64,000 nucleotides of DNA, from positions 248,001 to 312,000 of the forward strand of contig NC_019697.1 of NCBI RefSeq assembly GCF_000317145.1, given 5' to 3'. The notes below the pieces were generated by a model that was not told the DNA's origin, made no database searches, and saw only the letters and a program-made list of their open reading frames with translations. The translations under genes and the position numbers were made by a program. The stretch comes from Chamaesiphon minutus PCC 6605. GTDB taxonomy: Bacteria; Cyanobacteriota; Cyanobacteriia; Cyanobacteriales; Chamaesiphonaceae. Below, in pieces: positions 1-11,100 of this stretch; the first letter of the stretch is position 1; each line of letters starts with the position of its first letter.

Positions 1-1
1 T

Positions 2-1594
2 TCATTCATATCCGAATAACTTGGTTAACGCGATCGATTGTGCCGCAGCCATTTGTCCGTAACAGAAGACGCACGGGATTTCTGGTGGTAAATGTGGGGC
101 AAAATCTGCCATTAAATAAGGACTACCATAGATAATTAATCCCTGTAGTTGTTGACTGGCAATTAATTGTTGAAATAATTGTTTTGCTACCGAAGTGATG
201 CCAAGTCCGCCCGAAAATGGACTGGTACGGATGAAAAGTTGCAGGATGACCGATTCGTCAGGTGCGATCTTAATAGCCGGACTATGGCGATTGATAAGCT
301 GAAGTTGATAGCCGAGTTTGGTGGGAATGGTGACGGCGGGAGTACTCCGGCTGAGAAAAGTACTATCGAGGATTTCTTCTAAGACGACTATATTCTTGCC
401 AGAGCTAGGCTTGAGTGGGAGATTGCCTTGCATGATTAAGGAATCTTGTAATGCGTTCTTGGCAATCGCCATTGATGTTGGTGCGGCAAGAGTTGTTAAA
501 GCCGCAGGTTGACTATTGACAGGCGATTGAGTCAATGTGACACCATCCCAATCTTGAAATAACTTCTGTTTGGCGCGCCAAATCCGCCCCACACTCGCTC
601 TAATTCGCTCCGCACTAATCCGTCCCGACTCTACCGCATTACATACGGCTCGAATTGCAATTTCGGGATCTACAGGCATCAAAATAATATCCGAGCCAGC
701 CGTCACAGACATTACTGGAGCCTCATCCGCGCCATATCGATCGGCAATTGCCCCCATTACCAAGGCGTCGGTACTAATCAACCCTTCAAAGCCCAAATTC
801 TGCCGCAATTCTTCAGTCAAAATTTTGGGTGAGAGCGTCGCGGGTAATTCGGCATCGAGCGCAGGAATTAGTAAATGGGCACTCATCACACTATCTACCC
901 CCGCCTGAATTGCGGCTTTAAATGGGGGCAATTCGATCGAGTTTAATCGCGCGCGATCGTGGGGTATCGTGGGCAACGCCCAGTGCGAATCTACGCCTGT
1001 ATCCCCGTGACCGGGAAAATGTTTGGCGCAGGTGAGGACGGGATGATCCGCCGCTCCGCGAATGTAGGCAGTAGCTAGTTGACTGACGATATCGGGAGTC
1101 TCCCCGAAGGCGCGAATATTAATCACCGGATTGGCGGGGTTATTATTAACATCGACTACCGGAGCCAAAATCCAATTAATGCCGACTGCTAGAGCCTCCT
1201 GGGCGGTAATCGCACCCATTTGCCGAGCGTAATCGATCGCTTTGGCTAAGTCTGTCTGCGCGATCGCATTGAGAGCCATTGGCGGTGGAAACCAAGTTGC
1301 ACCTGTAAATCTTTGCCCGACTCCTTCTTCAATATCGGCGGCAATGAGGAGCGGATAATTCGCCCAGGCTTGCAATTGCTGGATTCTGAGCGTTAATTCG
1401 CCAGCATTTCCACCCCAGAATATTACCCCGCCGACACCGAGATCGGCGATCCAATGTTTGAGCGTCGCTCGATCGCGTTCGCCAAATTCGGGATACTGAA
1501 TCTGATGGTCGAATAAATGGCTGGATGCGCGCACAACCACCATTTGGGCGACTTGTTGGGCGAGGGTGAGGGTGTTTGGGTTGGGGAGTTTCAT
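2..1594 (-). CDS. nagZ: Family 3 glycoside hydrolase, beta-N-acetylhexosaminidase (NagZ-like)
   Basis: Predicted to remove N-acetylglucosamine from the non-reducing end of muropeptides during peptidoglycan recycling. From the ATG at 1594 the protein has 530 residues. The NagZ signature KHFPGHGDTGVDSH begins near residue 191 and the STDALVMGAI segment places the nucleophile Asp near residue 276. About 180 further residues form a second domain, as in long cyanobacterial and actinobacterial family 3 enzymes; E. coli NagZ is a single domain. The frame stays open upstream to 1732, but that extension (LATRKASGSPIVAARQD) is translated from a dispersed repeat, so I reject it. The stop codon lies at bases 2-4, so the gene is complete. 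Family assignment is firm; substrate is inferred from the family. Confidence 0.88.
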   Translation of the reverse strand: MKLPNPNTLTLAQQVAQMVVVRASSHLFDHQIQYPEFGERDRATLKHWIADLGVGGVIFWGGNAGELTLRIQQLQAWANYPLLIAADIEEGVGQRFTGATWFPPPMALNAIAQTDLAKAIDYARQMGAITAQEALAVGINWILAPVVDVNNNPANPVINIRAFGETPDIVSQLATAYIRGAADHPVLTCAKHFPGHGDTGVDSHWALPTIPHDRARLNSIELPPFKAAIQAGVDSVMSAHLLIPALDAELPATLSPKILTEELRQNLGFEGLISTDALVMGAIADRYGADEAPVMSVTAGSDIILMPVDPEIAIRAVCNAVESGRISAERIRASVGRIWRAKQKLFQDWDGVTLTQSPVNSQPAALTTLAAPTSMAIAKNALQDSLIMQGNLPLKPSSGKNIVVLEEILDSTFLSRSTPAVTIPTKLGYQLQLINRHSPAIKIAPDESVILQLFIRTSPFSGGLGITSVAKQLFQQLIASQQLQGLIIYGSPYLMADFAPHLPPEIPCVFCYGQMAAAQSIALTKLFGYE

Positions 1595-1716
1595 GGGGGA
1601 GTGGGGTTGTTTGATTAGCTGCGGAGATTTACCCCCCGCCTTACGGGCACCCCTGCTTGGTGCGCTGTCTTGTCTCGCTGCCACGATCGGGGAACCGGAC
1701 GCCTTGCGAGTCGCTA

Positions 1717-1748
1717 AACCGTCGGCAAACAAAGGCGTGCGCGCATCC
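1717..1748. repeat. Dispersed repeat, GCACGCCTTTGTTTCCCGACGG family (copy 1)
   Basis: Read on the minus strand this is the GCACGCCTTTGTTTGCCGACGG unit. Close copies lie at about 2459-2481, 30308-30333 and 31483-31503. It sits just upstream of the glycosidase start and creates the false N-terminal extension of that frame. It is a short interspersed repeat of unknown function. Confidence 0.6.
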
Positions 1749-1945
1749 GCTCGATCGGGGGGGTTGGGGGTAACACTATCTCCGCCGAAGTCATGTAAGG
1801 CGAGCAGTCCATACCATATAGGTTTCAGACTATTCGATCGAGATCGATAATTATGCCCTCAACTTCAGATAATTGTTAAAATATAAGTAATCATCAATTT
1901 CCTAAGGTGGATTGCGATCGAGTAGATCTCGACGATCCTGACAAA

Positions 1946-2440
1946 ATGCAAAGACGAACTCTATTATCGGCTGCGTTAGTACCGATCGGTGCGGCAAGCG
2001 GACTCTATTTTTTATCATCCCAGACATCCCCCATGGCAAAGACACAAGGCGAATTTGAAATTACCAAAACCGACGAAGAGTGGAAAAAGATCCTGACTCC
2101 CGAACAGTTTAAGGTATTACGGCAACACGGTACAGAGCGTGCTGGTACCAGTATTCTCGATAAAGAGTACGGCAAGGGTCAGTTTGTCTGTGCTGGCTGC
2201 GATTTACCACTATTTGTCTCCGATACCAAGTTTAACAGCGGCACTGGTTGGCCGAGTTTCAACGATCCGATTCCTGGTGCGATCGAAACTTCAGTTGACA
2301 AATCATTCTTTTCTACTCGTACTGAAGTCCATTGTCGTCGCTGCGGCGGACATTTAGGACATGTATTTGAAGATGGCCCCAAACCCACTGGACTCCGTTA
2401 CTGTATGAACGGCGTCTCCATGAAATTTATTCCTGCTTAA
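1946..2440 (+). CDS. msrB: Peptide-methionine (R)-S-oxide reductase MsrB, exported or membrane-anchored
   Basis: Reduces the R epimer of methionine sulfoxide in oxidised proteins. The 164-residue protein has both zinc CxxC pairs (C82/C85 in CAGC, C130/C133 in CRRC) and the catalytic Cys153 in RYCMN. The segment FNSGTGWPSF (residues 96-105) is also typical. The N-terminus MQRRTLLSAALVPIGAASG has a twin arginine and a hydrophobic stretch, so the enzyme is probably exported or anchored (inferred). I chose the ATG at 1946; an in-frame ATG at 1907 adds 13 hydrophilic residues before the arginine pair and would spoil the signal. Monocistronic, followed by a hairpin. Confidence 0.93.
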   Translation: MQRRTLLSAALVPIGAASGLYFLSSQTSPMAKTQGEFEITKTDEEWKKILTPEQFKVLRQHGTERAGTSILDKEYGKGQFVCAGCDLPLFVSDTKFNSGTGWPSFNDPIPGAIETSVDKSFFSTRTEVHCRRCGGHLGHVFEDGPKPTGLRYCMNGVSMKFIPA

Positions 2441-2495
2441 CGAAGGCAGTAACTCGGATACGCCTTTGTTTCCCGACGGATAATTGCTAAAAGCG

Positions 2496-2527
2496 ATTGC
2501 TGGCGATCGTTAGATATCGCCAGCAAT
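2496..2527 (+). terminator. Hairpin terminator after msrB
   Basis: A perfect 12-bp stem (ATTGCTGGCGAT with ATCGCCAGCAAT) and an 8-nt loop, followed by TATCATTTTC, starting 56 bp after the msrB stop. Confidence 0.6.
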
Positions 2528-2697
2528 TATCATTTTCAGATCCATGAAGTTATTATAATTTTTCTACCTAATTATTCTCCAATTCTTATAATAAAGATAT
2601 CGAGCATATTTACTCAACCTGTTGGTAATTACTAAACGCACGCTTCAAGTCGATCGAAATTCGCCAACTAACCATACATCTATAGATGAGGTAAATC

Positions 2698-3156
2698 ATG
2701 TCAAAAATTGTTGCAGATTGGATGAATCGCGAGCTGATTACTGTTAAGCCCAGCACGCCGCTAGCGGATGCAGTAAAGCTGTTGGTCGATCGACATATTA
2801 GTGGTTTACCTGTAATTGATGATGATGGCAAACTAGTCGGCGTAATTTCTGAAGCCGATCTGATGTGGCGCGAACAAGGTCTAGAACAACCGCCATATAT
2901 GATATTTTTGGGTGGTGTAATTTACTTCAAAAATCCCCTCACATACGATCGAGATTTACACAAAGCTTTGGGGCAAACAGTTGGCGAAGTAATGACTCCT
3001 CACGCGATCTCGATTAGTGCCGATACTACGCTCCCAGAGGCAGCCAGAATCCTGCATGACAAGAAAATTCACCGCTTACCTGTGGTTGATGAAAACGATC
3101 GTCCGATCGGCATTATTACCGAAAGTGACATCGTTCGCGCGATCGCGGCTGTATAA
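2698..3156 (+). CDS. Tandem CBS-domain protein
   Basis: A 152-residue stand-alone protein with two CBS modules, about residues 1-58 (VADWMNRELITVKP... GVISEADL) and 95-150 (VGEVMTPHAISISA... GIITESDIVRAI). CBS pairs bind adenosyl ligands such as AMP, ATP or SAM and usually regulate a partner. The linker of about 35 residues (EQPPYMIFLGGVIYF) is hydrophobic but too short to call a membrane segment. No catalytic domain is present. GAGG lies 8 nt before the ATG. The partner is not evident from the neighbours. Confidence 0.85.
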   Translation: MSKIVADWMNRELITVKPSTPLADAVKLLVDRHISGLPVIDDDGKLVGVISEADLMWREQGLEQPPYMIFLGGVIYFKNPLTYDRDLHKALGQTVGEVMTPHAISISADTTLPEAARILHDKKIHRLPVVDENDRPIGIITESDIVRAIAAV

Positions 3157-3196
3157 ATTTAGTAGTATTAACAAGATCGCTAATCGCTAAAAATTG

Positions 3197-3230
3197 AGGG
3201 TAGGGGTAATTAATGAATTACCCCTACCCT
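3197..3230. terminator. Bidirectional hairpin between convergent genes
   Basis: A perfect 15-bp stem (AGGGTAGGGGTAATT with its complement) and a 4-nt loop, placed between the CBS gene and the convergent hydrolase. The core GGGTAGGGG/CCCCTACCC recurs in the hairpin at 22232-22277. The T-run (GCATTTTTAG) is weak. Confidence 0.55.
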
Positions 3231-3280
3231 GCATTTTTAGAACTATCTCTCAATTCGAGCTTAATTCTCGATCGAATTAT

Positions 3281-3397
3281 TTAGAGAGCGTTTCTGGTTC
3301 GTGAAGGACGCCAGCAATAATCATCCATTTATCTGTAACTTTATCTTTTTCTGTGACTTGAATCTTGCGGAGGGTATAGGTAAAACCAAAGTGTTCT
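3281..3397 (-). pseudogene. Possible gene remnant fused behind the hydrolase
   Basis: In a different minus-strand frame from the hydrolase, an open stretch of about 40 codons after a TGA reads GFTYTLRKIQVTEKDK, then TDKWMIIAGVLHEPETLSK, ending in TAA at 3281-3283. It has normal protein-like composition and no start codon, so it looks like the 3' end of another gene joined to the hydrolase by deletion. I do not recognise the family. Confidence 0.3.
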
Positions 3398-3970
3398 ATC
3401 GCTCAAAGTATCGCAAGTATCGTGGCTTGCGAAGGCTTGAAGCTGACGCTGCAAAGCTGCATCGCGACTATGTAATGGGATCGTTTCGGCGAGAAATTCT
3501 GTGAGTTCCTGTCGATGATTTTGAATAAATGTGGGTGTAAATAATAAATCTAAAAGATTGCCACTCATCACGCCACTGATATCTCCAAGCTGACTGCAAT
3601 TACCACCCGCCATCGTACAGCCGAGAATGAGCTTGTCTAGCTTATCGGGATATTTTAGAGCAAATTGCTGGGCGATCGCACCACCCATACTGACACCAAA
3701 TACATGCGCTTTTGGAATATGTAATGCGTCTAATAACCCTGCGGCATCATCTGCCATATCTACGATACTATACAGGCGCGGGGATGGGCTGGTGAGTCCA
3801 GCATCGCGATTGTCGAAGAGGATAAGTTGATAGTTTTTAGCAAGTAGTTCGGTGAATTTCTTGCCCCAGTCAAGTAGGCTAAAACTCAAACCCATTATCA
3901 TCAGTAACGGTTCGCCACTACCTTGAATTTGGTAGTTAAGATCGATATCGCCAATGGTAATTTGCGTCAC
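3341..3970 (-). CDS. Alpha/beta hydrolase, C-terminally truncated
   Basis: Belongs to the alpha/beta hydrolase fold family. The oxyanion region (MIMGLSFS), the FDNRDAGLTS segment and the nucleophile elbow GVSMGGAIAQQ are present. At 209 residues it is 50-70 shorter than the usual 260-280. The tail DTLSDRTLWFYLYPPQDSSHRKR does not look like the family; the usual third acid and catalytic His segments are missing. Downstream sequence in another frame resembles the end of a different gene, so a deletion or frameshift probably removed the C-terminus. It is likely inactive. It ends a minus-strand run behind the toxin-antitoxin pair; the 9-bp gap to the toxin gene suggests cotranscription. Confidence 0.75.
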   Translation of the reverse strand: MTQITIGDIDLNYQIQGSGEPLLMIMGLSFSLLDWGKKFTELLAKNYQLILFDNRDAGLTSPSPRLYSIVDMADDAAGLLDALHIPKAHVFGVSMGGAIAQQFALKYPDKLDKLILGCTMAGGNCSQLGDISGVMSGNLLDLLFTPTFIQNHRQELTEFLAETIPLHSRDAALQRQLQAFASHDTCDTLSDRTLWFYLYPPQDSSHRKR

Positions 3971-3979
3971 GGCTTTTAA

Positions 3980-4321
3980 TTAATTTTGGGGCGCATGAAG
4001 TATTTCAACAATTCGATCGATCGCTTCCAATAATTTGGTGGGAATAATTGCTCCCGCTTTGTAAGCAATGATGGTTTGGGATGCCGTAAATATTCGGTTT
4101 GGTCTAATATTACTAGGTTGGTTTAAGCCGCCAATAGTGAAATCATCATCTGAAATCGAGACCGCATATCGATCGGATATAGTCTGGCTAGTAATTTGGC
4201 AGAGAATCAGGTCTTCGCCTTGTAAGTCGGCAACAATCAGTGCCGGACGGCGTTTTGTCTGTGTTAAGTCCGAAAATGGAAAAGGAACGATGACAACATC
4301 ACCTACTACAAATTTTGCCAT
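3980..4321 (-). CDS. MazF/PemK-type toxin
   Basis: A 113-residue growth inhibitor of the MazF/PemK family; these are usually ribosome-independent mRNA endonucleases. The fold signature GDVVIVPFPFSDLTQTKRRP is at the N-terminus, followed by ALIVADL and SNIRPNRIFT as in the family. It overlaps the upstream antitoxin by 16 bp, the standard translational coupling of such pairs. Cleavage specificity cannot be read from the sequence. Confidence 0.85.
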   Translation of the reverse strand: MAKFVVGDVVIVPFPFSDLTQTKRRPALIVADLQGEDLILCQITSQTISDRYAVSISDDDFTIGGLNQPSNIRPNRIFTASQTIIAYKAGAIIPTKLLEAIDRIVEILHAPQN

Positions 4322-4500
4322 GCTGCATCTTCTTCAGGTTTGAGCCAATCATTCTTGAGCACCAACTCACTGAGTAACAGAGTTTCAGGAATTTCTCGTT
4401 GGTGTTTGACTTTAAGATATTGCAAATACTCCAACACCTCGGACAGGATCGGATCGGAGGTGTTTTCGGTTTCTCTTATAATTTGCTCTCGAATACTCAT
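4306..4500 (-). CDS. Antitoxin of the MazF-type pair (DUF2281-like)
   Basis: A 64-residue acidic protein (MSIREQIIRETENTSDPILS) with an amphipathic helix EVLEYLQYLKVKHQ and a C-terminal acidic tail that would wrap the toxin. This is the common small antitoxin type placed before MazF/PemK toxins in cyanobacteria. Identified mostly by position, size and the overlap with the toxin; I see no clear DNA-binding motif. Confidence 0.7.
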   Translation of the reverse strand: MSIREQIIRETENTSDPILSEVLEYLQYLKVKHQREIPETLLLSELVLKNDWLKPEEDAAWQNL

Positions 4501-4566
4501 AAGGACAATTCAAGTTATCGTCGATCTTTAATGTAAATATTTTATCATTTCGTATGGCTCAAACCG

Positions 4567-4872
4567 CTATCCATCGTGTGGTTGAATCATGATGCCACCA
4601 AATAGAGCCTCATCAGCCCAACACTCCACTCCTTCAATGTAGCAAATGTGACTTTCATATTCTGCTTTGGTGTCAGCTACAATCGCTTCAAAACCTCCAC
4701 CCATTGAAACATTATCAAAATTCAACTTTCTCCCCCGTTGGCGGAGCCTCTCCAGTGGAGAATCGTCACAAGCTTTGTCATAGCAAGCACCACATACGGC
4801 GCGTCGATACCTTTCCCAATGAGGGACTGGAGTTGTACAGATTGGGCAAGGATGAAATTGCCGATCGCTCAT
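4567..4872 (-). CDS. Small zinc-ribbon protein of unknown function
   Basis: A 101-residue protein with two CxxC pairs (HPCPICTTPVPHWERY and AVCGACYDKAC) that should form one zinc ribbon, followed by a C-terminal half (GGGFEAIVADTKAEYESHIC ... CWADEALFGGIMIQP) without a motif I know. Related small proteins occur sporadically in bacteria. No function can be assigned from the sequence or its neighbours. Confidence 0.6.
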   Translation of the reverse strand: MSDRQFHPCPICTTPVPHWERYRRAVCGACYDKACDDSPLERLRQRGRKLNFDNVSMGGGFEAIVADTKAEYESHICYIEGVECWADEALFGGIMIQPHDG

Positions 4873-5084
4873 ATCTCAACTTGCAAGGTGGACAAATCGT
4901 TAAGGTGCTTTGAAGATTACCAATAATTATAGATCGAGTCAAATTTGAGACTGAAATCGACAAATGCCGGAACTTCCAAAGATATCGTTTTGCCAAGGCT
5001 GTTAGGACAGACAGCGATTGTGTCTTGAAAAGGTGCTTTACTTGGGGAAACCCCAAGAACGCACTTTTCGCAAATCGCCGCTTG

Positions 5085-5144
5085 TGATGCAAAGTCCGCC
5101 TACGCGGACTAGATAATTAGTCCGCGTAGGCGGACTTTGCATCA
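5085..5144. repeat. Long perfect palindrome, copy A (also terminator of the RTX gene)
   Basis: Two 26-bp arms containing GTCCGCCTACGCGGACT form a perfect stem around an 8-nt loop, followed by CAGCCGAGACTTTAGTCTCCAGG. A second copy lies at 30392-30461. It starts 47 bp beyond the RTX stop codon, so it may also stop RTX transcription. Confidence 0.75.
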
Positions 5145-5190
5145 TCAGCCGAGACTTTAGTCTCCAGGCTATTCTTATCCAGAACTTCCG

Positions 5191-8100
5191 TTACATAGGA
5201 GCAAAATCCCAGAGTGAGAGTGTGCTAGATTGGACGGCAACTAAAGATGCTAATAGCTCACCACGCGAACTAATTAGGGTATTGTTGGCATTGACTCCGG
5301 TACCCTGCGAGATCGTCAGAGTCTCGAAGGTTAGGCCATCTTTCAACCCAAAATAGTCCTTACCAGCCACAAAATTGTAGATCGTGTCGGTACCAGTGCC
5401 CGTTCCGATCGCAAACTGATTGCGACCTCTGCCACTGTACAGGGTATCTTGACCGAATCCTCCCTCTAGCACATTGTCACCGTCGCCAGCATAAAGGATA
5501 TCATTACCAGCACCTCCAAAGAGTGAGTTATTGCCAGCATCTCCGTAAATTATGTCATTACCCGCTTCTCCATATATGTAATCGTCACCAAGTCCGCCCT
5601 TGAGCAGATCGGCATCGCTCCCACCGATCAGCAGATCGTTACCAGTACCGCCATTTACGGAGTCATTACCATCTTGAGCATAAAGCTGGTCGTTGCCATC
5701 ACCACCAAAGATTTGGTCGTCGCCCAATCCACTCTCAACATAGTCATTGCCAGATCCTGCATCGATCGTATCGTTGCCGTTACCTGCATAGAGTTGGTCG
5801 TTGCCAGCTCCAGCAAGAAGCTGGTCGTTGCCGAATCCACCATCTAAATAGTCGTCACCAGCTCCAGCATCGAGCAGGTCGTTACCATCTCGACCATAGA
5901 GCAGATCGTTACCATCGCTACCAAATAGTTGGTCGTCGCCGAATTCACCATCAAGATTGTCATTACCAGATTCGCCATTGAGAGTATCGTTACCATAGCC
6001 ACCGTAGGCAAAATCATCTCCCTGACCCGCAAGGAGTCGATCGTCGCCAGTACCGCCATCTAAGTAGTCATTGCCAGCACCGCTGTCCAGTGTGTCATTA
6101 CCTGTCTGACCGTACAGTTGGTCGTTACCGTCACCACCCAGGAGGTCGTCGTCGCCATCACCACCGTCGAGATAGTCATTACCAGCTTGACCTAAGAGTT
6201 TATCGGCAGCTTCACCACCAAGCAGGTAGTCTTCGCCATTGCCGCCGTCGAGGTAATCTCGACCCTCCTGACCGAAGAGTTGGTCGTCGCCATCTCCGCC
6301 TTCGAGTCGATCGTCGCCTGCGTTGCCTTCGAGGTAATCATTACCTGTCTGACCGTAGAGTCGATCGCTACCATCTCGACCGTAGATGAAGTCATCAGAC
6401 TCGCCACCATCGAGGAAGTCCGCACCAGCACCACCATCGAGGATATCGTAGTTTTGCTGACCGTAGAGGCGATCGTTACCTTCATTGCCATTGAGTTGGT
6501 CGTTGTCCAACCCGCCATCGAGGTAGTCATCACCAGTGTTGCCGTTCAGGAGGTCGGCACCAGCTTGACCGTAGAGACGATCGTTACCTTCATTGCCATT
6601 GAGAAGGTCATCACCCTCACCACCTTCAAGGTAGTCATCACCTACTTGCCCCGACAGGGTATCTTTGCCAGTACCTCCGTAGAGAGCATCATCACCTGCT
6701 TGACCATTGAGGAGATCGTCACCAGCTTGACCGTAAAGTTGGTCGTTGCCATCGCCACCATTGAGGATGTCATTACTATCGCCACCATCGAGGAGGTCGT
6801 TGCCTTCGTTACCATTGAGGAGGTCGGCACCAGCTTGACCGTAAAGGCGATCGTTACCTTCGTTGCCGTTGAGGAGGTCGTTACCTTCACCACCATCGAG
6901 GAGGTCGTTGCCTGTCCCGCCATTGAGGGTATCGGTACCAGCTCGACCGTAGAGTTGGTCGTCCCCGTCGCCGCCACTGAGTAAATCGTTGCCCAAGCCG
7001 CCATCGAGGAGGTCATCACCCATCTCGCCAGTCAGGATATCTTCGCCATCTTGACCGTAGAGTCGATCGTCGCCGTAGCCGCCACTGAGCAGGTCATTAC
7101 CAGATCCACCGTCGAGATCGTCATTGCCAGTGTCACCATTGAGGATGTCATCGCCGCTTTCCCCAAAGAGTCGATCGTTGCCATCGTTGCCAAACAGGAG
7201 GTCATTGCCAGCTTCCCCTTTGAGCAGATCCTCGCCATCTCGACCGTAGAGTCGATCGTTGCCATCGCCACCGTAGAGTCGATCGCTATCTGCTCCGCCA
7301 TCAAGTAAGTCATCGCCAGCTTCACCATAGAGGAGGTCGCTACCACCCAAGCCACTGATGATATTATTCCCACTGTCGCCGATGAGCAGGTCTTCAAATT
7401 CCGAACCTTCGAGGTTTTCGATCGCTTGGAGTCGATCGCCTTGTGCATCTCCCGCCCAGCCTGTACCAGTTGTCAGACTGACAGATACGGGTGTTGCGGA
7501 GGTGAAGTAGGAAGCCGTATCGTTGCCTTCCCCGCCATCGAGTAGATCGGCATCCGTACCGCCAACGATGAAATCGTTACCGTTCTGACCGAACAGAGAG
7601 TCTGCGCCTGCTTCGCCAAAAATAATATCGTCGCCGATTCTGGCGTTAACTATGTCATTACCTGCGCCAGTGTTGATGATGTTGGCTTGGCTATCGCCGA
7701 CGATTTCATCATTGAAGGCGGAGCCGACGACATTTTCAATGTTATAGATCGCGTCGGTATCGCCAAAACCGTCAAGAGCTTGATTTTGCTCTAAGTTGAC
7801 GATGACTCGATTTGGATCGCGGCGGTAGCTGACAGTATCACTGTCTTGGCTGGCGTAAATATAACTGCCTTCTTGACTGCTGTAACCAGTATAAGTGTAA
7901 CGATTGCCATCATAACTGAGATAATTGCTGCCCTCACCGCCGGATGCTGAGGTTCGTCTGGGACTATAGTAATTGGGAGCAGAGTCTTCGCCGCCGTCAA
8001 GGTAGTCATTGCCAGCATTACCAACTAATAAGTCGTCTCCAGTTAAGCCTTCGATACGGTTGTCTAGGTTGTTGCCAATCAGCACGTCATCAAACCCAGA

Positions 8101-11100
8101 ACCGATGATATTTTCTAGATTGCGGAGCGTATCTACAGTACCAAAACCATCTTGAGCTGTACCAGCAGCGATCGTAAAGTTGGGTTCGGCGTCGGTAGGG
8201 ATGGGAGTGGTGGTAACGATGCTGGTATGAACGAAGCCGCCAGGATTTTGGTAGTTTAGTGCTTCATCAATATTGACGACTACACCACGGGGAGAGTTGT
8301 TGTAGCTGACAGTATCGATTTCAGTACCACCGTCAATAAAGTCATTACCTGCTTCTCCGAGTAGTAGGTCATCGCCGCTTTCCCCAAACAGTCGATCGGT
8401 ACCAGTACCACCCACTAACTGGTCATCGCCAGCCTTGCCATAGAGAATGTCATCGCCGTCTTCACCGAAGAGTTTATCATTTCCAAATAACTCGCTGTCA
8501 TCGGAGTCACCGTAGAGCGTATCGTTTCCAGTCCCACCGTAAAGAGAATCAGAATCGTCTCCACCTTGCAGAGTATCGCTTCCAGCTTCTCCAAAAAGTA
8601 TATCTTGTTGAGAGCCACCGTACAGTTCATCGTTGCCTTCACCACCTGAAAGTATGTCTTCCCCAGCATCGCCATAGAGAACGTCATCACCGTCTTCACC
8701 AAAGAGTCGATCGTTTCCCTTACCACCCTTGAGAGTGTCATTGTCTATACCACCGTAAAGTTGGTCGTTACCAGCACCACCGTCAAGGATGTCATTGCCT
8801 TGCCCACCTTCAAGAATGTCTTCACCAGGATCGTCCAAAATTTGTTGCTCTGTGAAAACTGGATTCTTATTTGCATCAAAAACCTGACGACCGCTTTCAT
8901 CAAGAACTGGCTCAGATAAAATCTGAGAACCTCCAAACAGAGTATCATCACCCTCTCCACCTTTTAAAATATCATCGCCTTCTCCACCATCTAACAAATC
9001 ATTTCCACTGTTTCCAACTAACGTGTCGCGTCCGGCCTCACCAGCTAGTACATCATTACCAATACCACCATCGAGATAATCATCTCCTTCACCGCCAATC
9101 AGAAAATCTCTGCCGCCAATTAATAGGTTATTAACATCATCTCCATACAAAGTATCAGAACCTTCTCCGCCAAAGAGTTGATCGTTGTTATCCCCTCCAT
9201 ATAAGGTGTCATTACCTTTTCCACCCTGTAGCCTATCGTCGTTTTCATTGCCAAACAGGGCATCATTATTGTCGCCACCATCAACTAAGTCATTACCTTG
9301 ATTACCGTACAAGGTGTCATTACCACTGCCACCATATATGCGATCGTTTTCACTATCTCCAGAAATAATGTCATCACCACCGCGACCATCAAGTAAATCT
9401 TCGCCCTCACCACCGAAGAGTATATCGTTGCGCGATCCTCCTACAAGTATGTCATTTCCTTTTCCACCCCGTAGTTCAGCGGCAACACTAACCTCTACAT
9501 AAGACTTATCGTTGGCTGTGCTGACAAGTGAAATAAGATCGTTACCTTCACCTGCATCAGCGACGATCTTGGTAACATTGGGGAAAGATTGCTGATATCC
9601 AAATGCGGAAATAATAACATTAGGTGTAACGTTGAACGTTTCGTCAATTTCTTTCTGGCTAACGTTTCTTTGGCTAGCACGAGTTCCAATGTTTAGAATC
9701 AATTCACCATTGGCAAAATTTGCTAGGTTCGGGTCTATTTGCTGTGTTCCACCGCCGCCGCTGCTTTCTCCAAAATTAAATAAATCAACCGTCGCAAGGA
9801 CCTTTTCATTGCGCTCGTAGATTTCTTCGAGTTTACCCTCAGTGACTAAACTTACAAAAGCCTTAGCCAGTTTGGCAGGCTTATAGGTAATGTATTCGGC
9901 ATAAATGCTTGCTCCTGCGTAAACTTTCCCCTGTGCGTCAAATGAGAAGTTATTAAGGAGATCTTTAAGCTCGGAGAACCTTACTTTCGGATCTCTTTCA
10001 GGCAGATAAAAGTCTGCATTTCCTTTAATAAAAATGTTGCCCCCAGCTTTAGCAACTAAAACATTTGCCTCGGCTCCTCCCTCTATTTTTGCATCTAACT
10101 TAAACAGAGGCTTACTACCATCAACATAGAATCCTGACAGGGGAGCGTTATTTCCTAGACCAAATGCATCATAGCCAAACGTTAGCCCAGAACTTGAAAG
10201 GTTCCCATCAACATTAATATAAGGAATAATTGGAACAACAACAATAACAAAACCAGGCGGGAAATCTTGCCTTTTATTAAAATTTACATTAAATCCAGGT
10301 AGTTGGAATTTTAGGAGATTAGTGCTTTCTTCTCCTACTAGCAGATTGAACAGATTGTTTGCATCCTCCAACGCCTCAAACGTGAAACCGCCTGTCGGTA
10401 AACTGATTCCTTGGGCAGCAATTAGATCGCTTGGCTTACCTACTACAAGAGGGTTTGCAGTTTTGCCGTTGGCATCTAGACTGAATTCTCCAAGAGGGAT
10501 ATATAAGCCCTGTAAGTTTTTATTTGGTTGCTTGACAGTTTTGACAACTTGGTCAAAAGCATCGATCGTTGCTGATAATATTTTTACTTCATTTACCGAA
10601 GTAACTAGTCCCAGAATGTCTAAAAAATTAAGACTAATTCCAATCTCATTAAAGCCTGGTATGGGGGCTTCAATGACATCAAAAATAGCGTTAAAAGGTT
10701 TAATGATCTTATCGATTGTATCTACAACTGGGTCTAGAAGATCACCAAAGAAAGAACCTAGATCTAGCTGCACGTTTTTAAACGCAATGCTGGGGAATAC
10801 GGTAGGGTTAACTAGTGACAAGCTCAAGTTAAAGTCTGACTTCAATGTTGGTAGCCCGCCGCCGTTATTGAAGTCAGTTATCAACGGTAGGTTGAAGTTC
10901 AGCGTATTCCCAATAACATAATCAGCATTACCTAAATTATTACCTAAAGCACTCTCCAGTACACCTTCAATAAGTTTGGCATCAGAGGATTCTCCCAGCT
11001 TACCAAGCTCAAGCTCCGCTGCGTCAAGTGCTTTTATGAGCGGTTGGTACTTATCATCGAGTGTTGTTTCGATCTTCTTTAAAAAATCCTCTGTTTTATC

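Noticed and set aside
3301-3504. Plus-strand ORF of 67 residues
   Set aside because: Antisense to the hydrolase end and the remnant; no start signal.
4778-5092. 104-residue minus-strand ORF upstream of the zinc-ribbon gene
   Set aside because: Overlaps the zinc-ribbon gene on the same strand in another frame and ends in a repeat; composition is not protein-like.
5655-7448. Many open frames on both strands across the RTX repeat region
   Set aside because: They are periodic shadows of the GGxGNDxL repeats, rich in Met/Thr/Ser, and have no independent starts or families.
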